The position numbers were made by a program, and so were the translations under genes. A stretch of 57,025 nucleotides of DNA, from the NCBI GenBank assembly GCA_039964455.1, contig JBDVXK010000005.1, positions 1 through 57,025 of the forward strand. Direction: 5' to 3'. Of the stretch, positions 41,714 through 50,678 are shown one piece after another. The stretch is from CALJFL01 sp039964455 (GTDB lineage Bacteria > Pseudomonadota > Gammaproteobacteria > Pseudomonadales > Halieaceae). Each line of letters opens with the position of its first letter. The stretch's first letter is position 1. The notes beneath the pieces were generated by a model that was not told the origin of the DNA, did not search any database, and saw only the letters and a program-made list of their open reading frames with translations.

Positions 41714-42958
41714 TCAGCCATCCTCGTGTAACACACTGGCAGGCGCCAGCCGGGCCGCACGCAGGGCTGGATAGATTGCGGCGAGTACGCACATGACAAA
41801 GGCAACCGTACCCACCAGAAGAATATCGGATAGCAACAAATCCACCGGTAAAAAAGATACCGGATAGACATCGGTATTCAGAAACTGGATTGATAGCGCA
41901 CCCTCAAGCCAGGCGACGACATCGGGCACTGCCAAACTGGTAGCGATGCCCAGCACGCTGCCCAGCAAGACACCCACCAGCCCTATCATGGCGCCCTGCA
42001 ATACAAATACAGCCGCTATGTTAGCGGGTGAGGCACCCAGCGTTCGCAGAATGGCGATATCTCCGCGCTTATCGAATACCACCAGTACCAACGACGAAAC
42101 AACGTTGAACGCGGCCACGGCGATAATCGAGAAAAGCAAGATTGTGACCAGACTGCGCGACAACTGAATCGCTGAATAGAGATTGCCATGCGTCATCTGC
42201 CAGTTAGTTGCGTAATAGCCCGCGGGCATCCTGGCCACCAACTCCCAGCCAATGCGCGACACCTCAAAAATTGAGTTACTACTCAGTCGCAGGCCGGTTA
42301 CAGCGCCTTCGTAACCAGCAAGCTGCGATGCCATCTCGAGATGCACAAGGGCGGCGGACTGGTCCAATTCGGTGCCGGTCTCCAGCAACCCGCTGAGCGT
42401 CAGTGTTTCAAATCGACTGGCGCGGGCACCGCCAACACCCGCTCTCGCCGGCACGATCAGCGTGAGCTGATCTCCAGGCCTGGCATCAAGGCGCTGAGCG
42501 ATACCGCTACCCAGCAACAATCCGTTATCACTATTGCGAAAGCTCTCCTGAGCAGAGGACGCCAAACCGGCAAGCAGTAGTGACTCACTACCACCCGGCA
42601 GAAACTCTAGCCCAACACCCTGCGCGGTTTCGATATCAGCACCGCGCATGAACAAGGCGTCGAACTGCACAAACGGCGCTACCGAAGTGATATCCGGATG
42701 ATCCGCCACTGTCGTTGCGAGCTGCTGCCAATCTGCAATAGGCGTGTGGGAGTGGATGCTCACATGTGGCACCAGTGACAGAATGCGCTCACGCATCTCC
42801 TTGTCGAATCCATTCATCACAGACAGTACGGTGATCAGCAGTGTGATCGCCAGAATCAACCCAACCATGGACAGCGAGGACAAGAAACTGGACAGGTAGC
42901 CGCGGCCAAAGGCAAAGGTGTAGCGCAAGGCGATACGGCTGACCTCGGCAAAGCTCAT
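41714..42958 (-). CDS. lolE: Lipoprotein-releasing system permease, LolC/E family
   Basis: A 414-residue permease with four helices: one N-terminal (SFLSSLSMVGLILAITLLIT), a periplasmic MacB-like domain, and three C-terminal helices. Together with LolD and the other permease it extracts mature lipoproteins from the inner membrane and hands them to LolA. I assign lolE by position after lolD; lolC and lolE are paralogues and the labels could be swapped. The ATG at 42958 shares one base with the lolD stop (TAATG). Confidence 0.9.
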   Translation of the reverse strand: MSFAEVSRIALRYTFAFGRGYLSSFLSSLSMVGLILAITLLITVLSVMNGFDKEMRERILSLVPHVSIHSHTPIADWQQLATTVADHPDITSVAPFVQFDALFMRGADIETAQGVGLEFLPGGSESLLLAGLASSAQESFRNSDNGLLLGSGIAQRLDARPGDQLTLIVPARAGVGGARASRFETLTLSGLLETGTELDQSAALVHLEMASQLAGYEGAVTGLRLSSNSIFEVSRIGWELVARMPAGYYATNWQMTHGNLYSAIQLSRSLVTILLFSIIAVAAFNVVSSLVLVVFDKRGDIAILRTLGASPANIAAVFVLQGAMIGLVGVLLGSVLGIATSLAVPDVVAWLEGALSIQFLNTDVYPVSFLPVDLLLSDILLVGTVAFVMCVLAAIYPALRAARLAPASVLHEDG

Positions 42959-43641
42959 TAGTTGGCCGCCCAAAGCGCGCCGTCGCGTAACTCCAGCGTA
43001 CGATGCATTCGTCTGGCTATCGCCGGATCATGGGTGACCACGACAAATGAAGCGCTTTCCTGCCCTAACTCATCAATCAGGCCCAGTATCTGTTCTGCTG
43101 ATTGCGGATCAAGGTTCCCTGTTGGCTCATCCATAAGAACGCAATCAGGCGTATTGACCAACGCCCTGGCAATGGCCACGCGCTGACGTTCCCCGCCGGA
43201 CAACTGCCCTGGGCGGTGCGACAACCGGTGCGCCAGCCCTACCCTCTCCAACATATCCTGTGATGTCTGCCAGGCTTCACGGCGCGCGACACCAGCGATC
43301 AGCAGTGGCATGGCTACATTTTCGCGAGCGTCGAACTCGGGTAGCAAGTGGTGAAACTGATAGACAAAGCCAAGCCTCTGATTGCGCCAGTGACAGAGGT
43401 CTCGCTCATTCAGCGAGGCCAGGTCACGGCCCGCCAGCGACACCGAGCCCGAGCTGGGCGCGTCGAGGCCACCAAGCAGGTTGAGCAAGGTCGATTTACC
43501 GGAACCCGATGCACCAACAACAGCTATTTTCTCGCCTGGCGCCAGCGCCAGTTCAACATTTTCCAGGACTGCAATATCGCGATCACCATCCTGGTAACTC
43601 CTGCACAGTGCCTCACAGCGTAAAACCGAGTCGTCATTCAT
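42958..43641 (-). CDS. lolD: Lipoprotein-releasing system ATP-binding protein
   Basis: A 227-residue ABC ATPase: Walker A GASGSGKST, signature LSGGERQRVAIARA, Walker B CVLMDEPTGNLD. It powers lipoprotein release by LolC/LolE. It overlaps lolC by 8 nt at its start and lolE by one nucleotide at its end. Confidence 0.96.
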   Translation of the reverse strand: MNDDSVLRCEALCRSYQDGDRDIAVLENVELALAPGEKIAVVGASGSGKSTLLNLLGGLDAPSSGSVSLAGRDLASLNERDLCHWRNQRLGFVYQFHHLLPEFDARENVAMPLLIAGVARREAWQTSQDMLERVGLAHRLSHRPGQLSGGERQRVAIARALVNTPDCVLMDEPTGNLDPQSAEQILGLIDELGQESASFVVVTHDPAIARRMHRTLELRDGALWAAN

Positions 43642-44896
43642 AGCGCAAGACCTCCGCTGGCGCGATTCGCGCCGCCCGCCATGCCGGATAGACAGATGCC
43701 AGCAGACTCAGAAAAAGCGATGCCGTTACTACCACGGCTACATCTGTCCACTGCAAATCAGCCGGCAGTTCGCTGATAAAGTACACCGAGGGATCGAACA
43801 GCTTTACACCCAGTGCAGCCTCAAAAAATGCAGTGATCTGAGCAATGTTTGCTGCCAACAAAGTACCCACCACAGCCCCCACACCAATACCCACGACGGC
43901 AAGGCCAAGACCGTGAGCGAGAAAGATGGCCATGATCCCGTGAGCCTGTGCGCCCATCGTTCTGAGCACAGCTATATCACTTCTCTTTTCAGCGACTGAC
44001 ATCACCAACGTGGATACAATATTAAAGGCTGCAACGGCGACCACACTGAGCAGCAACACACTGACCATTATTTTTTCCATTTTTACTGCCCTGAACAGCG
44101 ACCCCTGGGTCTCGCTCCAATCGACAACGTTCAGGCCATCCGGCAACGTGTGCTGCAGGTCTGCCATGGTTTGCGGTGCTGAGAACAGATCCAGCGTCTT
44201 TACCTGCAAGCCACTTACCCTATTACCCTCACCAAACAATTTTTGCCCGGTTGCGAGGGAAACATAGGCCTGAATACTGTCCGGTTGAGCACCCACCTCA
44301 AAAAGCCCGGTCACAGTTAATCGTTTGCTGCGGGGAAAAACCCCAAGCGGGGTCACGGTCAAACGCGGCACAGTTACTTCGATTTCATCGCCTGGAATAA
44401 CGCCCATGATGCGTGCCAGGGAAGACCCGAGGACGACCGTGAACGGCTGCCTGTTCAGGGAATCCAGTGTACCCAACACCATGGCGCCAGGAATCTGGGA
44501 GGTGCCGGCTTCAAGCTCAGGGTCGATGGCGGTGAGAACAGCCCCGCGCAGGGCGCGATCATTGCCGAGGATTACCTTGTCAGTCAGATACGGAGAAACA
44601 GCCACAACGCCCGGCTCACCAGCGAGCTGCCCGGCGAGTTCCCGCCAATCTTCCAAGCCACCACTTTCCGGCTGCACGTAGCCATGGGGTACCAAAGAAA
44701 GAATGCGGCCTCGCAATTCACCGGCGAAGCCATTCATTACCGCCAACACGGTGATCAGGCTGGCGACACCAAGCACCATCCCCAACATGGACACCAGCGA
44801 GATAATCGCCGTGAAACGATTTCGTTTGCGGCTGAAGCTATATCGCAGACCTATAAAAGGCGCATAGTTGCCAACCGCAGCAGAAGAGTTACTCAA
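43634..44896 (-). CDS. lolC: Lipoprotein-releasing system permease, LolC/E family
   Basis: A 420-residue permease, the paralogue of the one at 41714-42958 (FTAIISLVSMLGMVLGVASL and ITVLAVMNGFAGELRGRILS shared with that protein). The N-terminal half includes the periplasmic arm; three C-terminal helices follow. Named lolC because it is first in the set. The start is 11 nt downstream of the nqrM stop codon, so the Nqr and Lol genes may be one transcription unit. Confidence 0.9.
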   Translation of the reverse strand: MSNSSAAVGNYAPFIGLRYSFSRKRNRFTAIISLVSMLGMVLGVASLITVLAVMNGFAGELRGRILSLVPHGYVQPESGGLEDWRELAGQLAGEPGVVAVSPYLTDKVILGNDRALRGAVLTAIDPELEAGTSQIPGAMVLGTLDSLNRQPFTVVLGSSLARIMGVIPGDEIEVTVPRLTVTPLGVFPRSKRLTVTGLFEVGAQPDSIQAYVSLATGQKLFGEGNRVSGLQVKTLDLFSAPQTMADLQHTLPDGLNVVDWSETQGSLFRAVKMEKIMVSVLLLSVVAVAAFNIVSTLVMSVAEKRSDIAVLRTMGAQAHGIMAIFLAHGLGLAVVGIGVGAVVGTLLAANIAQITAFFEAALGVKLFDPSVYFISELPADLQWTDVAVVVTASLFLSLLASVYPAWRAARIAPAEVLRYE

Positions 44897-44907
44897 GAGA
44901 AGTCGCT

Positions 44908-45141
44908 TTACTTGTCTGCAGGATAGTACAGGCCGGGGTTATCCTTACCCACCTCTCCATCGCGAGTCTCTTCGTCACAACGTCTGGGGTCACCGCCGCA
45001 AAGATCACAGGCCTGATCAACACCCAGAGCGCCCAGGCCACCACAGGAGCCCTTGATAGGCGGTCGGCCCATAATCACCCCAATCGCCATACCGGCGATC
45101 ACCAGTGCAACTACCAAGGTACTGATAAAAAATAAAGCCAT
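44908..45141 (-). CDS. nqrM: Na+-NQR maturation protein NqrM
   Basis: A 77-residue protein with an N-terminal helix (about 3-24) and a Cys-rich tail: GRPPIKGSCGGL, ACDLCGGDPRRC. NqrM supplies or inserts the iron held between cysteines of NqrD and NqrE, which the complex needs to assemble. It lies last in the nqr set, 26 nt after apbE. Confidence 0.94.
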   Translation of the reverse strand: MALFFISTLVVALVIAGMAIGVIMGRPPIKGSCGGLGALGVDQACDLCGGDPRRCDEETRDGEVGKDNPGLYYPADK

Positions 45142-45167
45142 AGTCCTCTCCGCTTTGCCGCTGAAAC

Positions 45168-46217
45168 TCAGTCGGCACTTACCCGTTTTTCTGCCAAATA
45201 AGGCTCAAAGGCGGTGCTGTGCGAGGCAATAAAGTCCTCACCTTCGCTGCGTATGAAATATACCGCTAACTGCAGCTCTTCGGCCAGTTGCGCAGCGCCC
45301 TCAGCACCCAGCACTGTCAGTGCTGTCGCCCAGGCGTCTGCCAACATGGCGCTGTCATGCACAACGGTAACCGACACCAGATCATGGCGCACGGGATAGC
45401 CAGTGCGTGGGTCTATCGTATGCGAGTATCGTGTGCCATTCAGGTCAAAGTAATTACGATAGTCTCCCGACGTCGCCACCGATTGATCTACGAGGTTTAT
45501 CGCAGTCGCCACTTCCCGGCGCTCGACAATAGGTTGCTCAATAGCAACTCGCCAGGCGTCACCCCTGGGGCTGGCGCCGGCAACGCGCATCTCACCACCC
45601 ACCTCAACAAGAAAATCATTAACGTCATTGGCCAACAAAGCCTCGGCGATCAGATCAACGGCGTAGCCTTTGGCGATAGAAGAGAAATCGAGCTCGATGG
45701 GCTTGAGGCGGCGAGCTTCCTCGTCCCGGCGCTCGAGGCTGTCCAGCCCCACTTGCGCCTTAGCCTCGGAAACCGCCTGACGTGACGGCATACCAATGCG
45801 CGGTTCGCCCGGGCCGAAGCCCCAAAGGTCCACAAGAGGCCCAATAGTTATGTCATAGCCACCCGCCGTCTTACCGCCAATATCGATGGCGGCATCAAGC
45901 ACCTTGAGGAAGTCCGCCGAGGGTTGCTGCCACACGCCCAGCGTAGAGGCATTGAAACGATTTATTTCGGAGGCCGGCAGATAAGTAGACATGCTCCGGT
46001 TTACGCGGCCCAACTGACCCTCAACAAGGGCTTGCACAGTGGCCTCATCGACCTCATTTTGACCTGGCAGTAGCGTTACATGCCAACTGGTACCGAGTCC
46101 GTAGCCTGACAGCTGCAGTGGCTTGTCGGTGCTGCCGCAGGCCGACAGCAAAAGCAGGCACGCACAACAAAAAAGCCACTGCAGTGAGTGGCTCTTGCGC
46201 TTACCCGCCGAAGTCAT
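45168..46217 (-). CDS. apbE: FAD:protein FMN transferase
   Basis: A 349-residue lipoprotein (lipobox LLSAC, Cys27) that moves FMN from FAD to threonine residues of NqrB and NqrC in the periplasm. FDLNGTRYSHTIDPRTGYPV and LADAWATALTVLG are family hallmarks. The start overlaps the end of nqrF by 17 nt. The mature enzyme is a probable client of the LolCDE system encoded just downstream if it goes to the outer membrane. Confidence 0.95.
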   Translation of the reverse strand: MTSAGKRKSHSLQWLFCCACLLLLSACGSTDKPLQLSGYGLGTSWHVTLLPGQNEVDEATVQALVEGQLGRVNRSMSTYLPASEINRFNASTLGVWQQPSADFLKVLDAAIDIGGKTAGGYDITIGPLVDLWGFGPGEPRIGMPSRQAVSEAKAQVGLDSLERRDEEARRLKPIELDFSSIAKGYAVDLIAEALLANDVNDFLVEVGGEMRVAGASPRGDAWRVAIEQPIVERREVATAINLVDQSVATSGDYRNYFDLNGTRYSHTIDPRTGYPVRHDLVSVTVVHDSAMLADAWATALTVLGAEGAAQLAEELQLAVYFIRSEGEDFIASHSTAFEPYLAEKRVSAD

Positions 46218-47424
46218 CGAGCAGGATGTTATCCGGCTCTACACCCAGATCAGTCAACATCTGGATGACAGCCGCATTCATCATTGGTGGACCACACATG
46301 TAGTATTCGCAGTCCTCGGGAGCAGGATGGTTTTTCAGGTACTCTTCAAACAACACATTGTGAATGAATCCTGTCAGGCCATCCCAGTCGTCCTCAGGCT
46401 GCGGATCAGACAGGGCAACATGCCAATCGAAGTTATCGTTGTCGGCCGCCAGCTGATCGTAGTCTTCCTGGTAGAACATCTCGCGAAGCGAACGCGCGCC
46501 ATACCAGAATGAAATTTTACGCTTTGAATTAAGCCGTTTGAGCTGATCAAACAAATGTGAGCGCATGGGCGCCATGCCCGCACCACCACCGATAAACACC
46601 ATTTCGGCATCAGTCTCTTTGGCAAAGAATTCACCGAAGGGGCCATATACCTTGACCTTGTCACCGGGCTTCAAGCCAAACACCCAGGACGACATCTGCC
46701 CTGCGGGAATACCCTCGCTGCCGGGAGGTGGCGTTGCGATACGAATGTTGAATTTCACGACCCCGTGCTCTTCCGGATAGTTGGCCATGGAGTAAGCGCG
46801 GATCACGGTTTCCTTCACTTCTGAGGACATATTAAAGAAGCCGAACCGCTCCCAGTCGCCGCGGTATTCCTCTTCAATATCAAAGTCACTGTAGTTAACC
46901 AGGTGTGGTGGGCACTCAAGCTGAACATAGCCGCCCGCGCGGAAGTCGACGTTCTCCCCCTCTGGCAGTTTAAGCGTGAGCTCCTTGATGAACGTTGCCA
47001 CATTGGGATTGGACTCGACGGTACACTCCCACTGCTTGACCCCGAACACCTCTTCAGGGACTTCGATCTTCATATCCTGCTTAACCGCTGTCTGGCAGCT
47101 CAGGCGCCAGCCATCAGCCGCGTCTCTGCGAGTGAAGTGGGACTCTTCGGTGGGCAGCATGGAGCCGCCGCCCTCGCTGATGATGCACTTGCATTGGGCA
47201 CAGGTTCCGCCGCCACCACAGGCCGAGGGAAGGAACAGATCAGCCTCCGACAGGGTTTGCAGTAGCTTGCCGCCGGCAGGCACAGTAATGACCTTCTCAC
47301 CGTTGATTTCAATACGTACATCGCCGCTGCTGACCATCTGCGAGCGCGCTACCAGAATCACAAATACCAGCAACAACACGATCGCTGTGAACATGCCGAC
47401 GCCGAAAATGATTGTTAAATCCAT
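46201..47424 (-). CDS. nqrF: Na+-NQR subunit F (NADH oxidising)
   Basis: A 407-residue subunit. N-terminal helix (about 4-27); [2Fe-2S] ferredoxin domain with ligands Cys69, Cys75, Cys78 and Cys110 (ACGGGGTCAQC); then an FAD/NAD domain with RAYSMANYPEE (FAD) and IGGGAGMAPMRSH (NADH). It accepts electrons from NADH at the cytoplasmic face. 15 nt downstream of nqrE. Confidence 0.97.
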   Translation of the reverse strand: MDLTIIFGVGMFTAIVLLLVFVILVARSQMVSSGDVRIEINGEKVITVPAGGKLLQTLSEADLFLPSACGGGGTCAQCKCIISEGGGSMLPTEESHFTRRDAADGWRLSCQTAVKQDMKIEVPEEVFGVKQWECTVESNPNVATFIKELTLKLPEGENVDFRAGGYVQLECPPHLVNYSDFDIEEEYRGDWERFGFFNMSSEVKETVIRAYSMANYPEEHGVVKFNIRIATPPPGSEGIPAGQMSSWVFGLKPGDKVKVYGPFGEFFAKETDAEMVFIGGGAGMAPMRSHLFDQLKRLNSKRKISFWYGARSLREMFYQEDYDQLAADNDNFDWHVALSDPQPEDDWDGLTGFIHNVLFEEYLKNHPAPEDCEYYMCGPPMMNAAVIQMLTDLGVEPDNILLDDFGG

Positions 47425-47439
47425 TACTTGTTGCCCCGT

Positions 47440-48048
47440 TTAAATATCGATGCCGCCAAAGGACATAAAGCCTAGTGACATAAGGCCCACGGTTATAAAG
47501 GTTATGCCCAGACCCTGCAATCCGTCGGGGATATCACTGTACTTGAGCTTTTCCCGAATGCCAGCCAGGGCCACAATCGCAAGCGCCCAACCCACACCGG
47601 CGCCGGCACCGTATACGACGCTTTCGCCAAAATTGTAATCTCGCTCCACCATGAACAGCGATGCACCCAGAATCGCGCAGTTCACCGTAATCAGCGGCAG
47701 AAATACGCCCAGAGCGTTGTAGAGAGCTGGCACATACTTATCCAGAAACATCTCGAGGATCTGCACCAGAGCGGCAATCACACCAATGTATGACAGCAAT
47801 CCAAGGAAGCTGAGATCCAGGTCTGGAAAACCTGCCCAGGCGAGCGCGCCATCGGCTAACAGGTAGGTATAAATCAGGTTATTTACCGGCACCGTAATGG
47901 TCAGCACCACAACAACGGCTACGCCAAGACCAAAGGCTGCTTGCACCTTCTTCGATACCGCCAGGAATGTACACATCCCCAGAAAGAACGACAGCGCCAT
48001 GTTCTCGATGAAAATCGAGCGTATAAACAAACTCAGGAAATGTTCCAT
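47440..48048 (-). CDS. nqrE: Na+-NQR subunit E
   Basis: A 202-residue, six-helix membrane subunit homologous to NqrD/RnfA. VNCAILGASLFM carries the cysteine that with NqrD coordinates the membrane iron centre. It follows nqrD directly (TAA-ATG). Confidence 0.96.
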   Translation of the reverse strand: MEHFLSLFIRSIFIENMALSFFLGMCTFLAVSKKVQAAFGLGVAVVVVLTITVPVNNLIYTYLLADGALAWAGFPDLDLSFLGLLSYIGVIAALVQILEMFLDKYVPALYNALGVFLPLITVNCAILGASLFMVERDYNFGESVVYGAGAGVGWALAIVALAGIREKLKYSDIPDGLQGLGITFITVGLMSLGFMSFGGIDI

Positions 48049-48711
48049 TTAAGCGCCCTCTTCCACGGCGGTATGTTTGGCCATCTTGAAATCCGGGGCC
48101 TCTACCTGCTCACTATGAACGCTGCGCAATGCCCAGATAAACAGGCCGATAAGGAAAAATGCGCTAGGTGGCAACAACAGCAAGCCGTTGGGGTTGTACC
48201 AACCGCCCTCGGTCACCAGCGGCAGAATTTCAATACCCATCAACTTGCCTGCACCAAATAGCTCGCGCACAACGGCCACTGCAATAAGAACCACTGAATA
48301 GCCAAGGCCATTGCCTATGCCATCCAGAAAGCTGGGCAGTGGCGGATTCTTCATCGCAAAGGCCTCGGCTCGGCCCATAACGATACAGTTGGTAATGATC
48401 AAACCGACAAACACCGACAACTGCTTGCTGATGCCATAGGCCACTGCCTTGAGCACCTGATCCACCACAATAACCAGCGAGGCGATGATGATCATCTGCA
48501 CAATGATACGGATGCTACCCGGCACATGGTGACGGATCGCCGATATCGACAGGTTTGAAAACGCGGTAACCGTAGTCAGGGCGACGCACATTACCAGCGT
48601 AACCTGCAGTGATGAGGTTACTGCCAGTGCCGAGCAGATACCGAGAATCTGTAAGGCAATCGGATTATTCTTGAAGATAGGCCCCGTCAGGGTGTCCTTT
48701 ACCGTATCCAT
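48049..48711 (-). CDS. nqrD: Na+-NQR subunit D
   Basis: A 220-residue, six-helix membrane subunit. ITNCIVMGRAEAFA holds the conserved cysteine of the iron centre shared with NqrE. It is spaced 1 nt from nqrC and adjoins nqrE. Confidence 0.96.
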   Translation of the reverse strand: MDTVKDTLTGPIFKNNPIALQILGICSALAVTSSLQVTLVMCVALTTVTAFSNLSISAIRHHVPGSIRIIVQMIIIASLVIVVDQVLKAVAYGISKQLSVFVGLIITNCIVMGRAEAFAMKNPPLPSFLDGIGNGLGYSVVLIAVAVVRELFGAGKLMGIEILPLVTEGGWYNPNGLLLLPPSAFFLIGLFIWALRSVHSEQVEAPDFKMAKHTAVEEGA

Positions 48712-48712
48712 G

Positions 48713-49486
48713 TCAGGCTTCCCCTGTTTTCAAGTTTTCCAGAAACGGCTCGAAGCCATCTTCACCCAGCCAGAACTGCACCAGGTTGGTCACCCCCCTG
48801 GCAGTCAACGTAGCGCCGGACAAACCGTCGATTTGCCACTCTGCATCTGCACTGGCTGGATCGACGCTGCCTTTCACCAGGCCAATCTTCACGTCACCAT
48901 CCTTGTATACCTGCTTACCCGGCCACAGTGCCTTCCAGCGAGGATTATCAACTTCCCCGCCCAGCCCTGGTGTTTCCGCATGCTCGTAAAAGCCCAGGCC
49001 CGCCACCGTGTTGCCATCGGCTTCAAGAGCTACAAATCCGTAAAGCGTGGACCAGAGGCCGTAGCCATGCACCGGCAGGATGATTTTGTCGAGTTGACCA
49101 CCCTCTGCTTCAACAAGGTAGATAACCGCATAATCCTCACGGCGTGATATTTTCGCCATGTCCTGTTCCGGTGTCAGCTTCAGGGACTGGCCGGGATCTT
49201 TCGCCGCTTTGCGCTGGTCGTAGCGAGCCGGGTCCACATCATCCGCGAACTTGCCGGTACGCATATCTACTACCCGGGTTTTAACACTGGAAAACTGCTC
49301 TTCCACGCCAACGTCCGGATTCAGCATGCCAGCGGCCTGCAGAATGTTGCGCTTTTTGTCCAGGCTCTTGTTCGCTTCCTGCGCTGGCTTCAGCACAACG
49401 GCTGCCGTGGATACAATGACCGAACAGACCAGGCACAGGGATATTGCTACCAGCACTATCTTGGATGTTTTGTCGTTACTAGACAC
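48713..49486 (-). CDS. nqrC: Na+-NQR subunit C
   Basis: A 257-residue subunit with one N-terminal helix (9-32) and a periplasmic FMN domain. The flavinylation motif SGATLT (223-228) carries FMN on Thr226, added by ApbE. I place the start at GTG 49486, which has GGAGG 10 nt upstream and overlaps nqrB by 8 nt; a longer frame to 49555 lies inside nqrB and is not supported. Confidence 0.95.
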   Translation of the reverse strand: MSSNDKTSKIVLVAISLCLVCSVIVSTAAVVLKPAQEANKSLDKKRNILQAAGMLNPDVGVEEQFSSVKTRVVDMRTGKFADDVDPARYDQRKAAKDPGQSLKLTPEQDMAKISRREDYAVIYLVEAEGGQLDKIILPVHGYGLWSTLYGFVALEADGNTVAGLGFYEHAETPGLGGEVDNPRWKALWPGKQVYKDGDVKIGLVKGSVDPASADAEWQIDGLSGATLTARGVTNLVQFWLGEDGFEPFLENLKTGEA

Positions 49487-50675
49487 GTGCAAGCCTCCGT
49501 TTGATGTTGGCCTGAACCACGAAGTGATCCATGAGCGGAGCGAACAGGTTGGCAAATAAAATTGCCAGCATGATGCCCTCCGGGAACGCCGGGTTGACCA
49601 CTCGAATGAGCACTGTCATCAAGCCAATAAGAATACCGAAGGCCCACTTGCCTCCGTTAGTCATGGCGGCGGAGACCGGATCGGTTGCCATGAAGATCAT
49701 GCCGAAAGCAAAGCCGCCGGTCACCAGGTGCCAATACCAGGGCATGGCAAAGGCCGGGTTATCATCCGAGCCAATCAGGTTGAACAGCGAGGACAGCAAG
49801 AACATACCCAGGAAAACACCCAGCACGATACGCCAGGAAGCCACCCGGGTGACCAGTAGCAGCACCCCACCTATAGCAATCGCCAGTGTTGATGTTTCCC
49901 CGATAGAACCGTGAATCGACCCGACAAAAGCCTGGGTCCAGGTCACGCTCGCTTGCAGGGCCTCCATACCCTCGGCCGCGACAATAGACAGAGGCGTTGC
50001 CCCGGTGTATCCGTCAACTGCCGTCCATACAGCATCACCCGACATTTGGGCCGGGTAAGCAAAGTAGAGAAATGCACGACCCGTCAGTGCCGGGTTGAGG
50101 AAGTTCTTGCCAGTACCGCCGAAAACTTCCTTCCCTATCACCACTCCAAAGCTGATACCCAGGGCCGCTTGCCACAATGGCAGATCGGGCGGGCAACACA
50201 GAGCAAACAAGATGGAGGTAACAAAAAAGCCCTCGTTAACCTCATGACCGCGCTTGATCGCGAACAGGATTTCCCAGGAAATACCCACTGCAAACGTCAC
50301 GATATAAATGGGCAGGAAGTACAAGGCGCCAAACCAGAAGCAGTGCCAGATATTACTCGCGTCGTAGCCGCCAAACGTCTCTATCAAGGCACCACGCCAG
50401 CCATCGACCCCGCCACCTGTTGCCGCGAGAATATCATTGGCTTGAAAACCCAGGTTGTACATGCCGTAAAACATGGCCGGGAATGCAGCCAGCCAGACTG
50501 TAATCATGATGCGCTTCAGGTCGATCCCGTCGCGCACATGTGCGGTGCTACGGGTTACAGAAGACGGCGCGTAAAGGAAGGTGTCAAACACTTCATAGAG
50601 CGCAAAAAAGCGCTCGTACTTACCACCCTCGTGGAAGTGATGCTCGATGCTGTCGAGCGTTTTTCTAAGGCCCAC
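49479..50675 (-). CDS. nqrB: Na+-NQR subunit B
   Basis: A 398-residue, ten-helix subunit that forms the Na+ path. The covalent FMN site is DGYTGATPLS with Thr227; GKEVFGGTGKNFLNPALTGR is a family signature in the membrane core. It holds FMN and riboflavin and lies 3 nt after nqrA. Confidence 0.96.
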   Translation of the reverse strand: MGLRKTLDSIEHHFHEGGKYERFFALYEVFDTFLYAPSSVTRSTAHVRDGIDLKRIMITVWLAAFPAMFYGMYNLGFQANDILAATGGGVDGWRGALIETFGGYDASNIWHCFWFGALYFLPIYIVTFAVGISWEILFAIKRGHEVNEGFFVTSILFALCCPPDLPLWQAALGISFGVVIGKEVFGGTGKNFLNPALTGRAFLYFAYPAQMSGDAVWTAVDGYTGATPLSIVAAEGMEALQASVTWTQAFVGSIHGSIGETSTLAIAIGGVLLLVTRVASWRIVLGVFLGMFLLSSLFNLIGSDDNPAFAMPWYWHLVTGGFAFGMIFMATDPVSAAMTNGGKWAFGILIGLMTVLIRVVNPAFPEGIMLAILFANLFAPLMDHFVVQANIKRRLARV

Positions 50676-50678
50676 CGC

